Notes: generated by a model not told the origin, from the sequence alone. Shown: positions 7,869 to 17,687, counted from the stretch's first letter. The stretch is 50,216 bases of DNA from Streptomyces candidus (GCF_014207445.1 NZ_JACHEM010000025.1:1-50216); one strand, 5' to 3'. Numbers and translations are program-made.

Positions 7869-8754
7869 CGGTCCGCCCTTCTGCACGTCTTCGTTCCGCG
7901 AGCCGCCGCCGTCCTGGCGTTCCTGCTGGTGTTCGGTCTCGTGGGCGGGTGGCTCCTGGCCGGCCGCATGCTCGCTCCCCTGACCCGCATCGCGAACGCC
8001 ACCAGCAGGGCCACGAGCGGTTCGCTCTCCCACCGGATCCGGCTGCCGGGACGCCGGGACGAATTCCGCGAACTCGCCGACGCCTTCGACGCGATGCTCG
8101 CGCGGCTCGAAGCGCACGTCGCCGAACAGCAGAGGTTCGCGGCCAACGCCTCGCACGAGCTGCGCACCCCTCTGGCCGTCTCGAAGACGCTGCTCGACGT
8201 GGCCCGCGCCGATCCGCACCACGACAGCGGCGCCCTCGTCGACCGCCTGCACGCGGTCAACACCCGGGCCATCGAACTGACCGAGGCGCTGCTCCTGCTC
8301 AGCCGGGCCGGCGGGCGGTCCTTCCACCGGGAACACGTCGACCTGTCCCTCCTCGCGGAAGAGGCCGCCGAAACGCTCCTTCCCCTCGCGGAGACCCACG
8401 GCGTCACCGTCGAGACCTGCGGCGACATCGCCGCCACGACGGGATCATCCGCCCTGCTGCTGCAACTGACCACGAACCTCGTGCAGAACGCGATCGTCCA
8501 CAACCTGCCCGCCGAAGGCACCGTGCGGGTCAGCACCGGCGTCCGCGCCGACACGGTGGTGCTCACCGTGGAGAACACCGGCGAACAGCTCTCCCCGCAG
8601 CTCGTCCCGACCCTCACCGAACCCTTCCAGCGCGGCACCGAACGGCTCCAGGGCGACCGGGCGGGCGTCGGCCTGGGCCTGGCCATCGTCAAGAAGATCA
8701 CCGAGGCCCACGACGGAACCCTCACGCTCGCCCCGCGTCCCGGCGGCGGACTGC
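7869..8754 (+). pseudogene. Sensor histidine kinase fragment, truncated at both ends
   Basis: Readable in order are one transmembrane helix (VLAFLLVFGLVGGWLLAGR), a HAMP linker, the HisKA box with the phospho-acceptor His (FAANASHELRTPLAV), the ATPase N-box (LVQNAIVHN) and the G2 region (GVGLGLAIVKKITEAH). The N-terminal sensor half is missing and the last ~10 residues are replaced at about 8754 by an unrelated EF-hand gene. There is no credible start codon with a Shine-Dalgarno box and no response regulator nearby. It is a relic of a two-component kinase. Confidence 0.75.
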
Positions 8755-8755
8755 A

Positions 8756-9151
8756 CCGACCTGGCAGACCTGGCCCCTGGCGGAAAACTCCGCCAAGGGC
8801 CAGGCACTCCTCGCTGCCAACACGACGCCGTGGGGTTCGCTCCTTCCGCTCGGCGACATGGACGGCGACGGCGCCATGACCGTGGAGGAGTACGTGGCCG
8901 CCCGGACGCACCCCGACTTCCGCTCACCCGGCCGGCCGGGGAAGGGCGAGGTGTGCCGGACACTCTTCGAGCTCCTGGACGCCGACAATGACGGCACCCT
9001 CAGCGTCCAGGATTTCCTGCGGGCGGCGGACTTTATGTGCATGTCCGACCGCGACGCCAAGGCATACTTCGCCCAGCTCGATACCGACGGTGACGGACGG
9101 CTCGACGCCACAGAGTTCCAAAAGGCGGTCAAGCGCTTCTACAGCAGCTGA
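8756..9151 (+). pseudogene. EF-hand calcium-binding protein, 5'-truncated
   Basis: Three EF-hand loops are visible: DMDGDGAMTVEE, DADNDGTLSVQD and DTDGDGRLDATE, each with the acidic positions needed for Ca2+. Streptomyces EF-hand proteins of this calerythrin-like type usually have about 170 residues and four hands; here the N-terminal part is lost at the junction with the kinase fragment. Translation from ATG 8859 could still give a protein of about 97 residues with three loops, so residual function is possible. Confidence 0.7.
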
Positions 9152-9490
9152 TCCCTTCTGGCGCACACACCAGGAGCGGCGCGGATGACCGCCGTGCGGG
9201 CCTGCCCGGGCATGAGGACCGCACGGCCTCAGCCGGATTCGGGACCCCGGACATTCGTCGTTCCTACTCGTCGTCGTCGGTTCACCCACATCGGCACGTC
9301 CGACCGTCACACTCACGACGGGACCGTCGTGCCGTACGAGATAGGGAGCGTATTTGGTTGTGATCAAGGAGAGCTTCGTGACGGTTGTGGACGGTCGACC
9401 AAGAACTCCGCCGGCGCGTCACGCAAGACGGCTATCGGACCGGGCCGTGCCGCCAAGGCACATCCCACAGATTGATCACGCGGCTTGACT
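9152..9490. other. Intergenic, no confident gene
   Basis: The only feature with a credible ribosome-binding site is a 36-codon frame at 9378-9488 (GTG start, AAGGAG upstream), whose product is Arg/Pro-rich and resembles nothing I know. I leave it uncalled. Confidence 0.4.
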
Positions 9491-9955
9491 CTAGCCGAGG
9501 TTCCGGACCGTCCACCGCTGCGAAGTCCCACCCGTGCAAAACGACAGTTGCACCCGGTCGAGCGTGTTCCTGGCCAGGCACGTTTCCGTTGCCTTGTTGA
9601 GGATCATCGCACCCTCCGCGTACAGCTGCACGGACCAGTACGCCGCCTTATCACCGGCCAGGCACGGCTTCATCGCGAGCAGCCCGCTCCGTACCGTCAG
9701 ACACAACCCCGTTGCCTTCTGCCGCAGGGCCGTGTAGTCGAGGGCATCGTCCCAATACCACGTCTGGTAGCCGCCGCCGTTGCAGTCGGTCAAATACACT
9801 CCGAAGCCCGGGTCCGACCGGTAGTCCAGACACTTATTCGTGCGTGGCACGCCCTCGAACGCCGACCTCGCCGCCGCCGCGGTCGCCGATGGCACGTTCA
9901 GCCCCGTCATCATCGCGGCAGCTGCAACGATCACGGCCAACCTCTTCCATGCCAT
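9491..9955 (-). CDS. Secreted ricin-type beta-trefoil lectin domain protein, 154 aa
   Basis: A signal peptide (MAWKRLAVIVAAAAMMTGL, cleavage near ATA-AAA) is followed by about 125 residues with three Trp-containing repeats resembling the QxW signature (YQTWYW, AYWSVQ, SQRWTV) and paired Cys residues (CLDY/DCN, CLTV/PCL, CLAR/FCT). This is a single-domain carbohydrate-binding ricin B fold without an attached hydrolase. It may bind sugars at the cell surface or outside the cell. A second, more divergent protein of this kind is at 21841-22425. Confidence 0.85.
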   Translation of the reverse strand: MAWKRLAVIVAAAAMMTGLNVPSATAAAARSAFEGVPRTNKCLDYRSDPGFGVYLTDCNGGGYQTWYWDDALDYTALRQKATGLCLTVRSGLLAMKPCLAGDKAAYWSVQLYAEGAMILNKATETCLARNTLDRVQLSFCTGGTSQRWTVRNLG

Positions 9956-10000
9956 GAGACCCCCCAGAATGCATGAGCTTGAGCGAGAGCATGACAGAGC

Positions 10001-10099
10001 ATGACAGCGTTCGACAAGACGCCCGAAAGCTACCTCGCCGGCCTCCAGCTCCGTGCCTCAATGATCTGGATCGACGACCTACTCAAGGCCACCGAATGA
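10001..10099 (+). other. 32-codon frame, possible gene remnant
   Basis: ATG 10001 opens a frame reading MTAFDKTPESYLAGLQLRAS, then MIWIDDLLKATE and a stop. The composition is that of a real, soluble helical protein, unlike neighbouring frames. It follows a short direct repeat (GAGCATGACA). It is probably the surviving end of a larger gene; the family is not recognised. Confidence 0.25.
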
Positions 10100-10454
10100 T
10101 CACGACATCACACAGCCTCAGGCCCTGGAGCACGACAGAAGGCGCCACCCTGAGCGGTGGGCGGCCACCACCACGGTGCGGGGCCAGCGGGTGCCGGCGC
10201 AGCACGGGGTGCAGGCGCGGGTGTACGTCGACATCCGGCAGCCGCCCCCGGGGCAGGACGGGCCTACGGCGTGACCTGGGTACCGGAACTGGTCGCCAGA
10301 CTGGGGCCGTTGCGGTCCAGAAGAGGCTCGCCGGGAGGGTGGCGGGGTCGACTGTGCCTTTCGCGTTCCTGCACATAGGCCCGGTCGTAGGTGATTGCCC
10401 TCACCGGGAGCGGCTGTTCCCTCGTCGGCGTCGTGACTACGCCTGGCGGTCCTG
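10100..10454. other. Intergenic, no confident gene
   Basis: Several overlapping frames exist on both strands, but none has a recognisable fold or a good ribosome-binding site. Confidence 0.4.
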
Positions 10455-11507
10455 TCAGGTGTCCTGGCCCCGGGTTTCTTGCTGTTCGGTGTCGGTGCCG
10501 GGGGCCTGGAAGACTGCTTTCCGCGCCCGGGCCCCGGGCAGTGGGATACCGGTCAGCTTGCCCGGCACCGTGCCGGCGGTTGCTTGGCGGAACCTTTCGG
10601 TCAGGGAGAGGGTGCGGAGGAGGTCGCCGGGGGTGACGAAGTCGGGCTGGGCTTCCATTGCCCTGATCTGGTCCAGGGTCTGTTCCGGCGGCAGGCCGCC
10701 CTCGTGCATCTGGCGGGTCCGGGCCCGGTGGGAGGCATTGCCGAAGGTGACCATCGAGCTCAGCAGTTCCTCGTCACTGGGATCATTGAGGGCCGATGGC
10801 GAGGGCGGGCGCAGTCCCGCTGGCAGCGTGCCGGAGGTGTCGACGGCCGTGGCGTAGGCGCGGAGAAGGGGCGCGAGTGCGCTCTCCGCGCTGGCGGGAT
10901 CGAAAACCCCGGCAAGCCGCAACGGCACGCCGGGCAGGGCCGGGTGGGTGTGGGCCCACTGCAGGAGCGTCTGTCCGTCCGGCTGTCCGTTGTCGCCGAT
11001 GGACAGGGCGTACGGCGATGGGGGGGGGCGCGCCTCGCGGTGGCAGCGGTAGACGAACTCTGAGCAGACCATTGGCTGCTGGCCGCGCTCGGCCATGGCG
11101 TTGACCGCGGCCGCCGCCTGGTCCAGGACCGTGCGCACCATTCTGCGCCCGCCCGGCGGCATGGGAGCCCGGCGGGTCACGCACAAGACCGCGAGCAGCA
11201 GGATCTGCTGATGGGCGTAGGAGGCCCCTCGTGTCAGATAACCGCGTGCCACGTCCAGGACCGGGGCCATGTCAGCCGGCGCCGTGGTCAAGGTGCGGCC
11301 GACGACCAAGTCGTGTTTGTCCTGGGCCTGCTCGAACGAGGCGGTACGCAGGCCCTGGCCGACGGCCTCGGCGATGGTGTCGCGGTCAAGGACGAGCAAG
11401 GCGTGGCTGACCTCGCTGCCGTCGAGGAGGCAGATCGCACGTGATATACACCCCGTACCTCGGGTCAGCAGGACATCGCCAGCCTTGAGCGAGTCTGGAA
11501 GGGGCAT
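10455..11507 (-). CDS. Permuted papain-like (YiiX/NlpC-P60 type) cysteine hydrolase with C-terminal extension, 350 aa
   Basis: The N-terminal 160 residues have the circularly permuted papain-like order: LKAGDVLLTRGTG, the catalytic His in SHALLVLD (H35), then the catalytic Cys in PMVCSEFVYRC (C148). Such enzymes cleave amide or ester bonds in peptidoglycan or lipids. No signal peptide is seen, so it acts in the cytosol or leaves by another route. The remaining ~180 residues (Pro/Ala-rich, then a helical part with TPGDLLRTLSLTERFR) are unfamiliar. ATG 11507 is preferred over 11543 because AAAGGA precedes it. Confidence 0.75.
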   Translation of the reverse strand: MPLPDSLKAGDVLLTRGTGCISRAICLLDGSEVSHALLVLDRDTIAEAVGQGLRTASFEQAQDKHDLVVGRTLTTAPADMAPVLDVARGYLTRGASYAHQQILLLAVLCVTRRAPMPPGGRRMVRTVLDQAAAAVNAMAERGQQPMVCSEFVYRCHREARPPPSPYALSIGDNGQPDGQTLLQWAHTHPALPGVPLRLAGVFDPASAESALAPLLRAYATAVDTSGTLPAGLRPPSPSALNDPSDEELLSSMVTFGNASHRARTRQMHEGGLPPEQTLDQIRAMEAQPDFVTPGDLLRTLSLTERFRQATAGTVPGKLTGIPLPGARARKAVFQAPGTDTEQQETRGQDT

Positions 11508-12216
11508 CGAGGTCCTTTGGTGGCAGGGAGACGTTGATTTCATGTGCTGTCCAGGGAACGGAGAAGCAGGCGGACCCTGCCTGCCTTTCCGTCAAACGGA
11601 TGACGTCTCTCATTTCATTGTCCCCGCGGCCGGGTCGATTTTCGGCGTGGCTCCAGGTCACCTCCCGCGGCAGCAGACCCGTCACCTCGGTCTGCACAGC
11701 CGGGGCGGTGAAGCACCCCCCTGGTAGGGCCGGAGCACGGCGAGCTCTGCGCAGGCGAGAGCACCGGTCCAGACCGCAGACGTGCCAGCCCAGCCCTCCA
11801 CTCTCGGGGTGACGGACAGGTCTGCGGTATCTGCCGGTGCGCGCTGCGGGCACTGGGGGAGCGAAAGTTCGCGCCCGGATGCGCCTGGTGCTCCTTGTGC
11901 GCCCCCTGGTCGACCGGTGGTGTTGTCGGCCGGGGGCAGGCGTATGGAAGTCCTGTTCTTACTGCGTTGATGAGGTCACGAAAGGCGCACGTGCGTCTGG
12001 TCGAGGTGCGGTACGCGGCGCAAGGAGTCCTTCACTCGTGTCCCTGTGCCGCTCGGTGACGCCTTGGGGGCTTCTGCCACCGCATCCGCCCGCCCCTGCT
12101 CCCTGCAGCGCAGCTCCCCCGGGGCCGCCCGTGCGAAGCGTCCGTTTCCTCTGGCGGTCCTGGCCCTGATCGGCGAAGCACCCCCGCCCGTCCCCTTCCA
12201 GCAACGAGGTTCCGCG
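11508..12216. other. 709-bp intergenic region, no recognised gene
   Basis: It separates the divergent hydrolase and polyprenyl synthase genes and should hold both promoters. Frames across it are low-complexity Pro/Arg/Ala and mutually overlapping. No repeat, tRNA or transposase piece is recognisable. The last 60 bases before the polyprenyl synthase carry only a weak purine box (ACGAGG). Confidence 0.4.
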
Positions 12217-13320
12217 ATGACGCTCTCACCCCCCGCCCCCGCTCCGGTCCGGGCTTCTGCGGCCTTGGACCTGCAGCAGCTCAAAGCACAGGTCGAGGAT
12301 GTCCTGTCCGCTTTCCTCCAGGGCAAGGCCCAGCGCGACGCCCACCACGCTGGCCTGCCCGACCTCACCCTGGCGCTGCAGGAGTTCCTGGCCGCCGGAG
12401 GCAAACGCATCCGCCCGGTCCTGGCCCTGGTCGGCTGGCACATCGCCGGAGCCACCGGCAGCTACCGGACCGCCCTGCACCTGGCGGCGTCACTGGAACT
12501 CTTCCACGCCTTCGCACTGATCCACGACGACGTCATGGACGCCTCCGACACCCGACGCGGCCGGCCCACCGTCCACCGGGCCTTCGCCCAGCAGCACGGC
12601 GGCCCCCCTCAGGCTGCCGACCAGTACGGCCAGAGCGCCGCCATCCTCACCGGCGACCTGGCACTGATCTGGTCCGACGAGCTCCTGCACCACGGCCACC
12701 CCACCCCCGCACAACTGGCCGCCCTGCTGCCCCTGCTGGAGGAGATGCGCACCGAAATCACCCTGGGCCAGTACCTCGACCTCGCCCACACCGGCCCCCA
12801 CACCGAGACCGACCTCGACTGCGCCCTGCGGATCATCCGCTACAAGACAGCGAAGTACACCATCGAACGCCCCCTGCACCTCGGGGCGGCCCTGGCCGGC
12901 GCCGACCGGCACCTCCTGCACACCCTGTCCGCCTACGCCATACCGGTCGGCGAGGCCTTCCAACTGCGCGACGATCTCCTGGGCGTCTTCGGCACCCCCG
13001 ACACCACCGGCAAACCCGCCCTGGACGACCTGCGCGAAGGCAAAGCCACCCCCCTCATCGCCCTCACCCTCAAGCGAGGCAGTCCCGGCCAGCGCGAACA
13101 GTTACGTTCCCTGCTGGGCTGCCCGACCCTGACCGAAGACCAGGCACAGACCGCCCGGCACATCATCACCGCCACAGACGCCCCCCACACCGTCGAAGAC
13201 ATGATCAACCACCGCTACCACCAAGCACTCACCGCCCTGGAAGAAACCATCCACCTTGACACCGCAGGCGCAAACGCACTGCGCCTCCTCGCCCACCAAG
13301 CCGTGACGCGGTCCGCCTGA
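12217..13320 (+). CDS. Polyprenyl (probably geranylgeranyl) diphosphate synthase, 367 aa, with a TTA codon
   Basis: A trans-prenyltransferase that condenses isopentenyl and allylic diphosphates. The first aspartate-rich motif is LIHDDVMDASDTRRGRP (D104-D108), the second appears as QLRDDLLGVFG near residue 250, and GGKRIRP (residues 61-67) binds diphosphate. Length and motifs fit actinobacterial GGPP/FPP synthases. No terpene cyclase, phytoene synthase or quinone gene lies nearby, so the product's fate is unclear. Leu296 is encoded by TTA (13102-13104), the rare Streptomyces codon read by the bldA tRNA, implying translation mainly in late or differentiating cultures. Confidence 0.92.
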   Translation: MTLSPPAPAPVRASAALDLQQLKAQVEDVLSAFLQGKAQRDAHHAGLPDLTLALQEFLAAGGKRIRPVLALVGWHIAGATGSYRTALHLAASLELFHAFALIHDDVMDASDTRRGRPTVHRAFAQQHGGPPQAADQYGQSAAILTGDLALIWSDELLHHGHPTPAQLAALLPLLEEMRTEITLGQYLDLAHTGPHTETDLDCALRIIRYKTAKYTIERPLHLGAALAGADRHLLHTLSAYAIPVGEAFQLRDDLLGVFGTPDTTGKPALDDLREGKATPLIALTLKRGSPGQREQLRSLLGCPTLTEDQAQTARHIITATDAPHTVEDMINHRYHQALTALEETIHLDTAGANALRLLAHQAVTRSA

Positions 13321-13786
13321 ACACCCCGCAGAGTCACCACCGTCGCTGGGCTCTCCTCGCCCGCCCGCGGCCGGTGCGCGGGAGTGGACCGGGCCGTAGG
13401 ATGTCGAGGCCGCACTGACGGAGTCGTCGTGGGCTCGAAGAACTCCTCGAACTTGATCCGGATGGTCGAGGTCTTCCTCGTCGCCGACGCGCCGGCCGCG
13501 CAGTGGTGGACTTCGCCGACGAGATCGACGAGGCCTGGCTCGAAGGCGTCACCATCTGGGCACCCCCCCGCCTGGCGGGCCGCACCCTTGCGCAACTCAA
13601 GACACGTCTCAGCCTCAGCCGTAGAGGGCACAGAGCCACGCCCCACGCCCCGGCGAGGAGATCGCAACCGCCGCCCGCACCACGTCGGCACAACTGAGCA
13701 AGTTCAGATCCGGGCCCTGTGCAGGACCGCGCTTTCTCAGAGATCTACGCAGGCCCTTGCCTCCGTTACCAGTCGAGGAGATGGAC
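13321..13786. other. Intergenic, no confident gene
   Basis: Short protein-like stretches (SKNSSNLIRMVEVFLVAD at about 13436, and DFADEIDEAWLEGVTIWA at about 13506) occur in different frames, suggesting a small degraded gene on the plus strand. Its family is not recognisable. Confidence 0.35.
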
Positions 13787-15022
13787 ATGGAAGCACACCA
13801 GAACGAGTTGCTGGTCCGGTCCTCCCGGCTCTGGGACGGCAGGACCGCCGAACCAGTGGCCCGGATCGACGTACGCCTGCGTGGTGCGCAGGTCGTGGAG
13901 ATGGGGGCCAACTTGACGCCCTCGCCAGGCGCTAGGACGGTGGACCTGCCCGGACACACGTTGCTTCCCGGGCTGATCGACTGCCACGTCCACGTGGTCG
14001 ACGAAGCTCTGGACACCGAGCCGGTTGCCTATCAGGCTCTCAGCGCGCTGCCCGCGCTGCACACCTTGCTGATGCACGGCTTCACGACGGTCCGCGACCT
14101 CGGCGGCGCAGATCAGCCGGTGAACATTTCACTGAAACGTGCGGTCGAGCAGGGGCACATTGTCGGGCCGCGCATGGTGGTCGCGCCCAACATGCTCTCC
14201 GGCACCGGCGGGCACGGTGACAAAACTCCCGGTCTTGCCGGACGCTACGGCCTGGCGGTGGGGAGTCTCGCCGATGGCACCGCGGCTGTTCTCCGGGCGG
14301 TACGGGAGCAGGTGCGCTACGGCGCTGACTGGATCAAGGTCGCCGTCGGAGGCGGCTTCACTTCGCCCAGCGACCGCCTAGTCGATGTCGGTTACACCCA
14401 GGAGGAATTGGACGTGATGGTTCGGGCCGCTGCCGACCGCGGCTTGGACGTGGCCGCGCATGCTTTCGGCGACGAGGCCGTCCGGCGCGCGGTCCGCGCG
14501 GGGGTGCGCAGCATCGAGCACGGCTGCCTCGCCTCTGCGGACACCCTGGAGCTGCTCGCCAAGGCTGGCGCCTACCTGGTGCCCACGCAGTACGCCCAGC
14601 GGTATTTCCTGGACCAGATGGAGGACGAGGAATTCCGTCAGGGTCAGCCGGAAGGGGTGCGAGCGTCCTACGGCGCCCACGCCTCCGCCCTGCAGTCCGG
14701 CTTCGCGCTGCCGGCGAACTCCGGGGTGACGGTGGCCTTCGGCACGGACGCGGGATTGTTCCCGCACTCCGAGAACTGGCGGGAGTTTCCCACGCTGGTG
14801 GCCAATGGGTTCTCACCCCGCCAGGCGCTGGCCGCCGCCACCGAACATGCGGCTGACCTGCTGCAGCGTCCCGACCTAGGGCATATCGCCCCGGGTGCGG
14901 CGAGCGACGTCATCGCTGTCCCCGGCGACCCGTTCGATGACATTTCCGTCGTCGGAGGCGTCTCCTTCGTCGTGCAGCAGGGCCGTATCGTGCGCCTGTC
15001 AGGGAGGGCGTACCGCACGTAG
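13787..15022 (+). CDS. Metal-dependent amidohydrolase (prolidase / imidazolonepropionase-like), 411 aa
   Basis: All metal-site residues of the two-metal amidohydrolase superfamily are visible in order: HVH in LIDCHVHVVD, the bridging Lys in DWIKVAVGGG, His in DVAAHAFGD, His in SIEHGCLA, and the catalytic Asp in AFGTDAGLFPHS. The arrangement matches the Xaa-Pro dipeptidase-like / Sgx9260 group that cleaves N-acyl amino acids or dipeptides. ATG 13787 is chosen over 13781 because GAGGAG ends seven bases upstream. An IS110 element begins about 20 bases after its stop without damaging it. Confidence 0.9.
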   Translation: MEAHQNELLVRSSRLWDGRTAEPVARIDVRLRGAQVVEMGANLTPSPGARTVDLPGHTLLPGLIDCHVHVVDEALDTEPVAYQALSALPALHTLLMHGFTTVRDLGGADQPVNISLKRAVEQGHIVGPRMVVAPNMLSGTGGHGDKTPGLAGRYGLAVGSLADGTAAVLRAVREQVRYGADWIKVAVGGGFTSPSDRLVDVGYTQEELDVMVRAAADRGLDVAAHAFGDEAVRRAVRAGVRSIEHGCLASADTLELLAKAGAYLVPTQYAQRYFLDQMEDEEFRQGQPEGVRASYGAHASALQSGFALPANSGVTVAFGTDAGLFPHSENWREFPTLVANGFSPRQALAAATEHAADLLQRPDLGHIAPGAASDVIAVPGDPFDDISVVGGVSFVVQQGRIVRLSGRAYRT

Positions 15023-15103
15023 CGGCCGTCATGGGCTTCGGCGGGGGTGTCTCTATGTTCTTCGTCAAGGACGTGGTGCCGGGGATGAGGCTGTTTGGGA
15101 TGG

Positions 15104-16231
15104 TCATGCGGCGAGGGTGATGGTGGGGAGCATGGCGAACAGGACGCTGATGCGTTGGCGGGCGAGGCGGAGGAGAGCCTGGGTGTGGGTTTTGCCGTGG
15201 GCTCTTTGCCGGTCGTAGTAGGTGCGTGAGGTCGGGTCGGCGTTCATGCAGGCGAAGGCGGAGAGGAACATCGCGCGTTTGAGCTGCCGGTTTCCGTCTC
15301 GGGGTGCGTGTTTGCCGTGGATCGAGGTCCCGGACGATTTCGTCGTCGGGGTGATGCCGGCGTAGGAGGCGAGGTGGGCGGCACTGGGAAAACTGGTGCC
15401 GTCGCCGACGGTGACCAGCAGGACGGCAGCGGTCCTGACGCCGACTCCCGGCATCGAGGTCAGGACCGGGTGAAGAGGGTGGGCCTCCAGCAGGGTGCTC
15501 ATCTGCGCTTCCAAGGCCCGGCGCTGGTCGTGAACCGCTGCGAGGGAGGCGGCCAGGGACGGGATCACGATGTCGAGGGTCCCGGTTCCCGGCACCACGA
15601 CGGTCTGTTCGTCGAGAGCGTCAAAGACCTCGTCGACCAGCCACCCGGCCATCCGCGGGGTTTCGGGCGGATGAGTTCGACGAGTCTGCGCCGGCCGGCT
15701 TTCTGCAGCGCGGCCGGGGACCCGTGGCGCTCGAGGAGCCAGGTGACGGCCGGGTGGTCCAGCCGCGGCCCGAGCACGCGCTCCAGCGACGGGTGGAACT
15801 GGGTGAGCAGCCGGTCAGCACCGTGAGCTCGGCGGTGATCTCGTCGGTCAGCTGAAGCGAACGCAGCGTGTGGGGCATCGTCCGGGCGGCGTCCGCGATC
15901 ACCGCCGCGTCCTTCGCGTCGGTCTTCGCCTCACCCGGGTAGAGGTCGGCGATCCGTCGCATCGCGAGTCCGGGCAGGTAGGCGACCTCGCAGCCCGTAT
16001 CCCGGGCGACGGTCAGCGGCAGGGCGCCGATCGAGCGGGCTGGTCGACGATCACCCGGACGGTGCCGAACTTGGCCTTGAGCTTGTCGAAGACGTCCCGC
16101 AGCTTGGGTTCGCTGTTGGGCATCGGCTTGTCGAAGACCTTCTTGCCGGCCGGCGTCAGCGCGTGACCGTGATGGGCCGTCTTGCCGACGTCCATCCCGA
16201 GGAAGACGCCCACGCCTTCGATGTCGAACAT
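15104..16231 (-). pseudogene. IS110-family transposase, degraded (frameshifts and internal deletion)
   Basis: From ATG 16231 the N-terminal DEDD part reads GVFLGMDVGKTAHHGHAL. The frame then shifts near 16040 to continue with AMRRIADLYPGEAKTDAKDA, and again near 15810, where about 25 codons are missing. The C-terminal Tnp domain (MPGVGVRTAAVLLVTVGDG, then ASYAGITPTTKSSG) is intact to the stop at 15104. A TTGACG box at 15063-15068, just past the stop, resembles the outward -35 box of IS110 right ends, putting that end near 15043. I could not define the other end. Confidence 0.85.
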
Positions 16232-16514
16232 CACACCCTCTCCAGGTCGTTGACCACGCCGACCTCGCGGCAACGGCACCGTGCTCGCGCATCCACGTTA
16301 TGCAGACCTGCTGCCCGCGAACTGCCCGGCATTGCGCCGGACCGGGCGGTGGCCGGGTCTCTCATCAGCGTCTCCGACGGCACCCCACGGACCCGGCGAC
16401 ACCACCCCCCAGGTCATGCCTTCGACAGAGGGGACACAGCCATACCGGGTCCGGAGGCCAGCGGCCCCATTGCAGGACCGCGAAAAAGGCAACGAGGACG
16501 TCGGGCTCCCGTTG

Positions 16515-17687
16515 TCAGGGGAGCTGCCCTGTTTCAGAAGCCAGATCGGCGCAAAGCCGGTCAATGAGCTCTTCGCTGACGTGCGGCATGGTCACCATAT
16601 GGGCGCGTTTGTTCTGCCGGAAGAGGTGCCACCGGTCGCACAGCTCCTCTGAGGGGGCGTCGAAGAGCACGGTGTTGGTTCCCGCCAGATGGCTCGGGTT
16701 GCGGCCACACGCCTCCAGGCGTTGCGCAGCGTATTCCGCAACGCGCAGACACTCGTGAACCCTGTCCGTCAGTCCTTCGCGTCCGAGGCGTCGCAGCTCG
16801 TGCCAGAGCAGGAGAGGGGAGAGGGCGTCACGGGAGCCGCTGATGGTGTCGTCGTCCGCGCCGACCGCAGCCCCGGGTACGCGAATCTCCTCCACGTGAG
16901 TGGAGTTGGCCAGCACTATGCCGCAGGGGATGGGGCTGCCGATCATCTTGTGCCCGCTGATGGCGACGCTGTCGACCCCGTCAGCGAACGCCCATGGCAC
17001 GGGCCGGGGAGCCAAGGCGGCCAGAAGTCCACCGAACGCGGCATCCGCGTGCAAATGAGTCCGTGCGATGCCGGCGGATGCCAGGGCGCGGCGTATGCCG
17101 GGGAGGTCGTCGATGGCCCCCGTCCCCGTACTGCCGACCGTCACGACCACGACGGCCGCGCCCCCCTTCTGACGGCAGACCGTTTCCAGCGCGTGAGGAT
17201 CCATGGACCCGTGCTGGTTGGTGGCTACGGGGACGAAGTCCATGCGCAGCAGGCGGGCGATCTTCGGGACGGAGTAGTGGACATCCTCGGAGGCGTAGAG
17301 CACGGCGTCCGGGTGTCGTTCACGGCCGACGAAGACGCCAAAAAGGTTGCTGTCGGTGCCCCCGTTGGTCACGTAACCGAAGGTAGTGTCCGGGGGAGCC
17401 TTCGCCAGGTGTGCGAAGAAATCGACGACGGCACGTTCGAAGTGCTTCGTGTGGAGGCGGTATTCGCTGGTCCCGCACGGGCTGCCCGCGTTGTTGGCAT
17501 GAACGGCCAGGAACGGTGCCAGGTGACGGTAGTCGAAGTCGAGGTTGACCGGCGCCCCCACTGACTGGAAACGCGCCTCATCCATCTGCGCCGCGATCTC
17601 CTCGAGAAGGGCACGGTCGGCTCGCAGACCGTCCGGGGAGCGGGGACGGTCCCCGATCACGAGTTCGTCGTCTATAGGCACACGCAT
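16515..17687 (-). CDS. hdc: PLP-dependent histidine decarboxylase, 390 aa
   Basis: Histidine decarboxylase converts L-histidine to histamine. Diagnostic features are GYVTNGGTDSNLFG (PLP phosphate region), HLHADAAFGG with the ring-nitrogen Asp (D215), and SGHKMIGSPIPCG with the Schiff-base Lys (K247). The SxHK form and the overall length are those of bacterial group II histidine decarboxylases, including those feeding histamine into siderophores. GGAG lies seven bases before the ATG. No siderophore NRPS is in the window. A HisF-like remnant lies just upstream on the same strand. Confidence 0.88.
   Translation of the reverse strand: MRVPIDDELVIGDRPRSPDGLRADRALLEEIAAQMDEARFQSVGAPVNLDFDYRHLAPFLAVHANNAGSPCGTSEYRLHTKHFERAVVDFFAHLAKAPPDTTFGYVTNGGTDSNLFGVFVGRERHPDAVLYASEDVHYSVPKIARLLRMDFVPVATNQHGSMDPHALETVCRQKGGAAVVVVTVGSTGTGAIDDLPGIRRALASAGIARTHLHADAAFGGLLAALAPRPVPWAFADGVDSVAISGHKMIGSPIPCGIVLANSTHVEEIRVPGAAVGADDDTISGSRDALSPLLLWHELRRLGREGLTDRVHECLRVAEYAAQRLEACGRNPSHLAGTNTVLFDAPSEELCDRWHLFRQNKRAHMVTMPHVSEELIDRLCADLASETGQLP

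Noticed and set aside
9378..9488. 36-codon frame with a good Shine-Dalgarno
   Set aside because: The product is Arg/Pro-rich low complexity with no similarity; a lone ribosome-binding site is weak evidence in this GC-rich DNA.
11508..12216. Possible long 5' leader or riboswitch before the polyprenyl synthase
   Set aside because: No conserved riboswitch core or strong stem series could be recognised by eye.
16232..16514. Possible bridge RNA for the first IS110 element
   Set aside because: I looked upstream of the 16231 start for loops matching its right end (GAGACACCC near 15045). Only a six-base match (GTCTCT near 16358) was found, and the element's left end could not be fixed, so no RNA is called.
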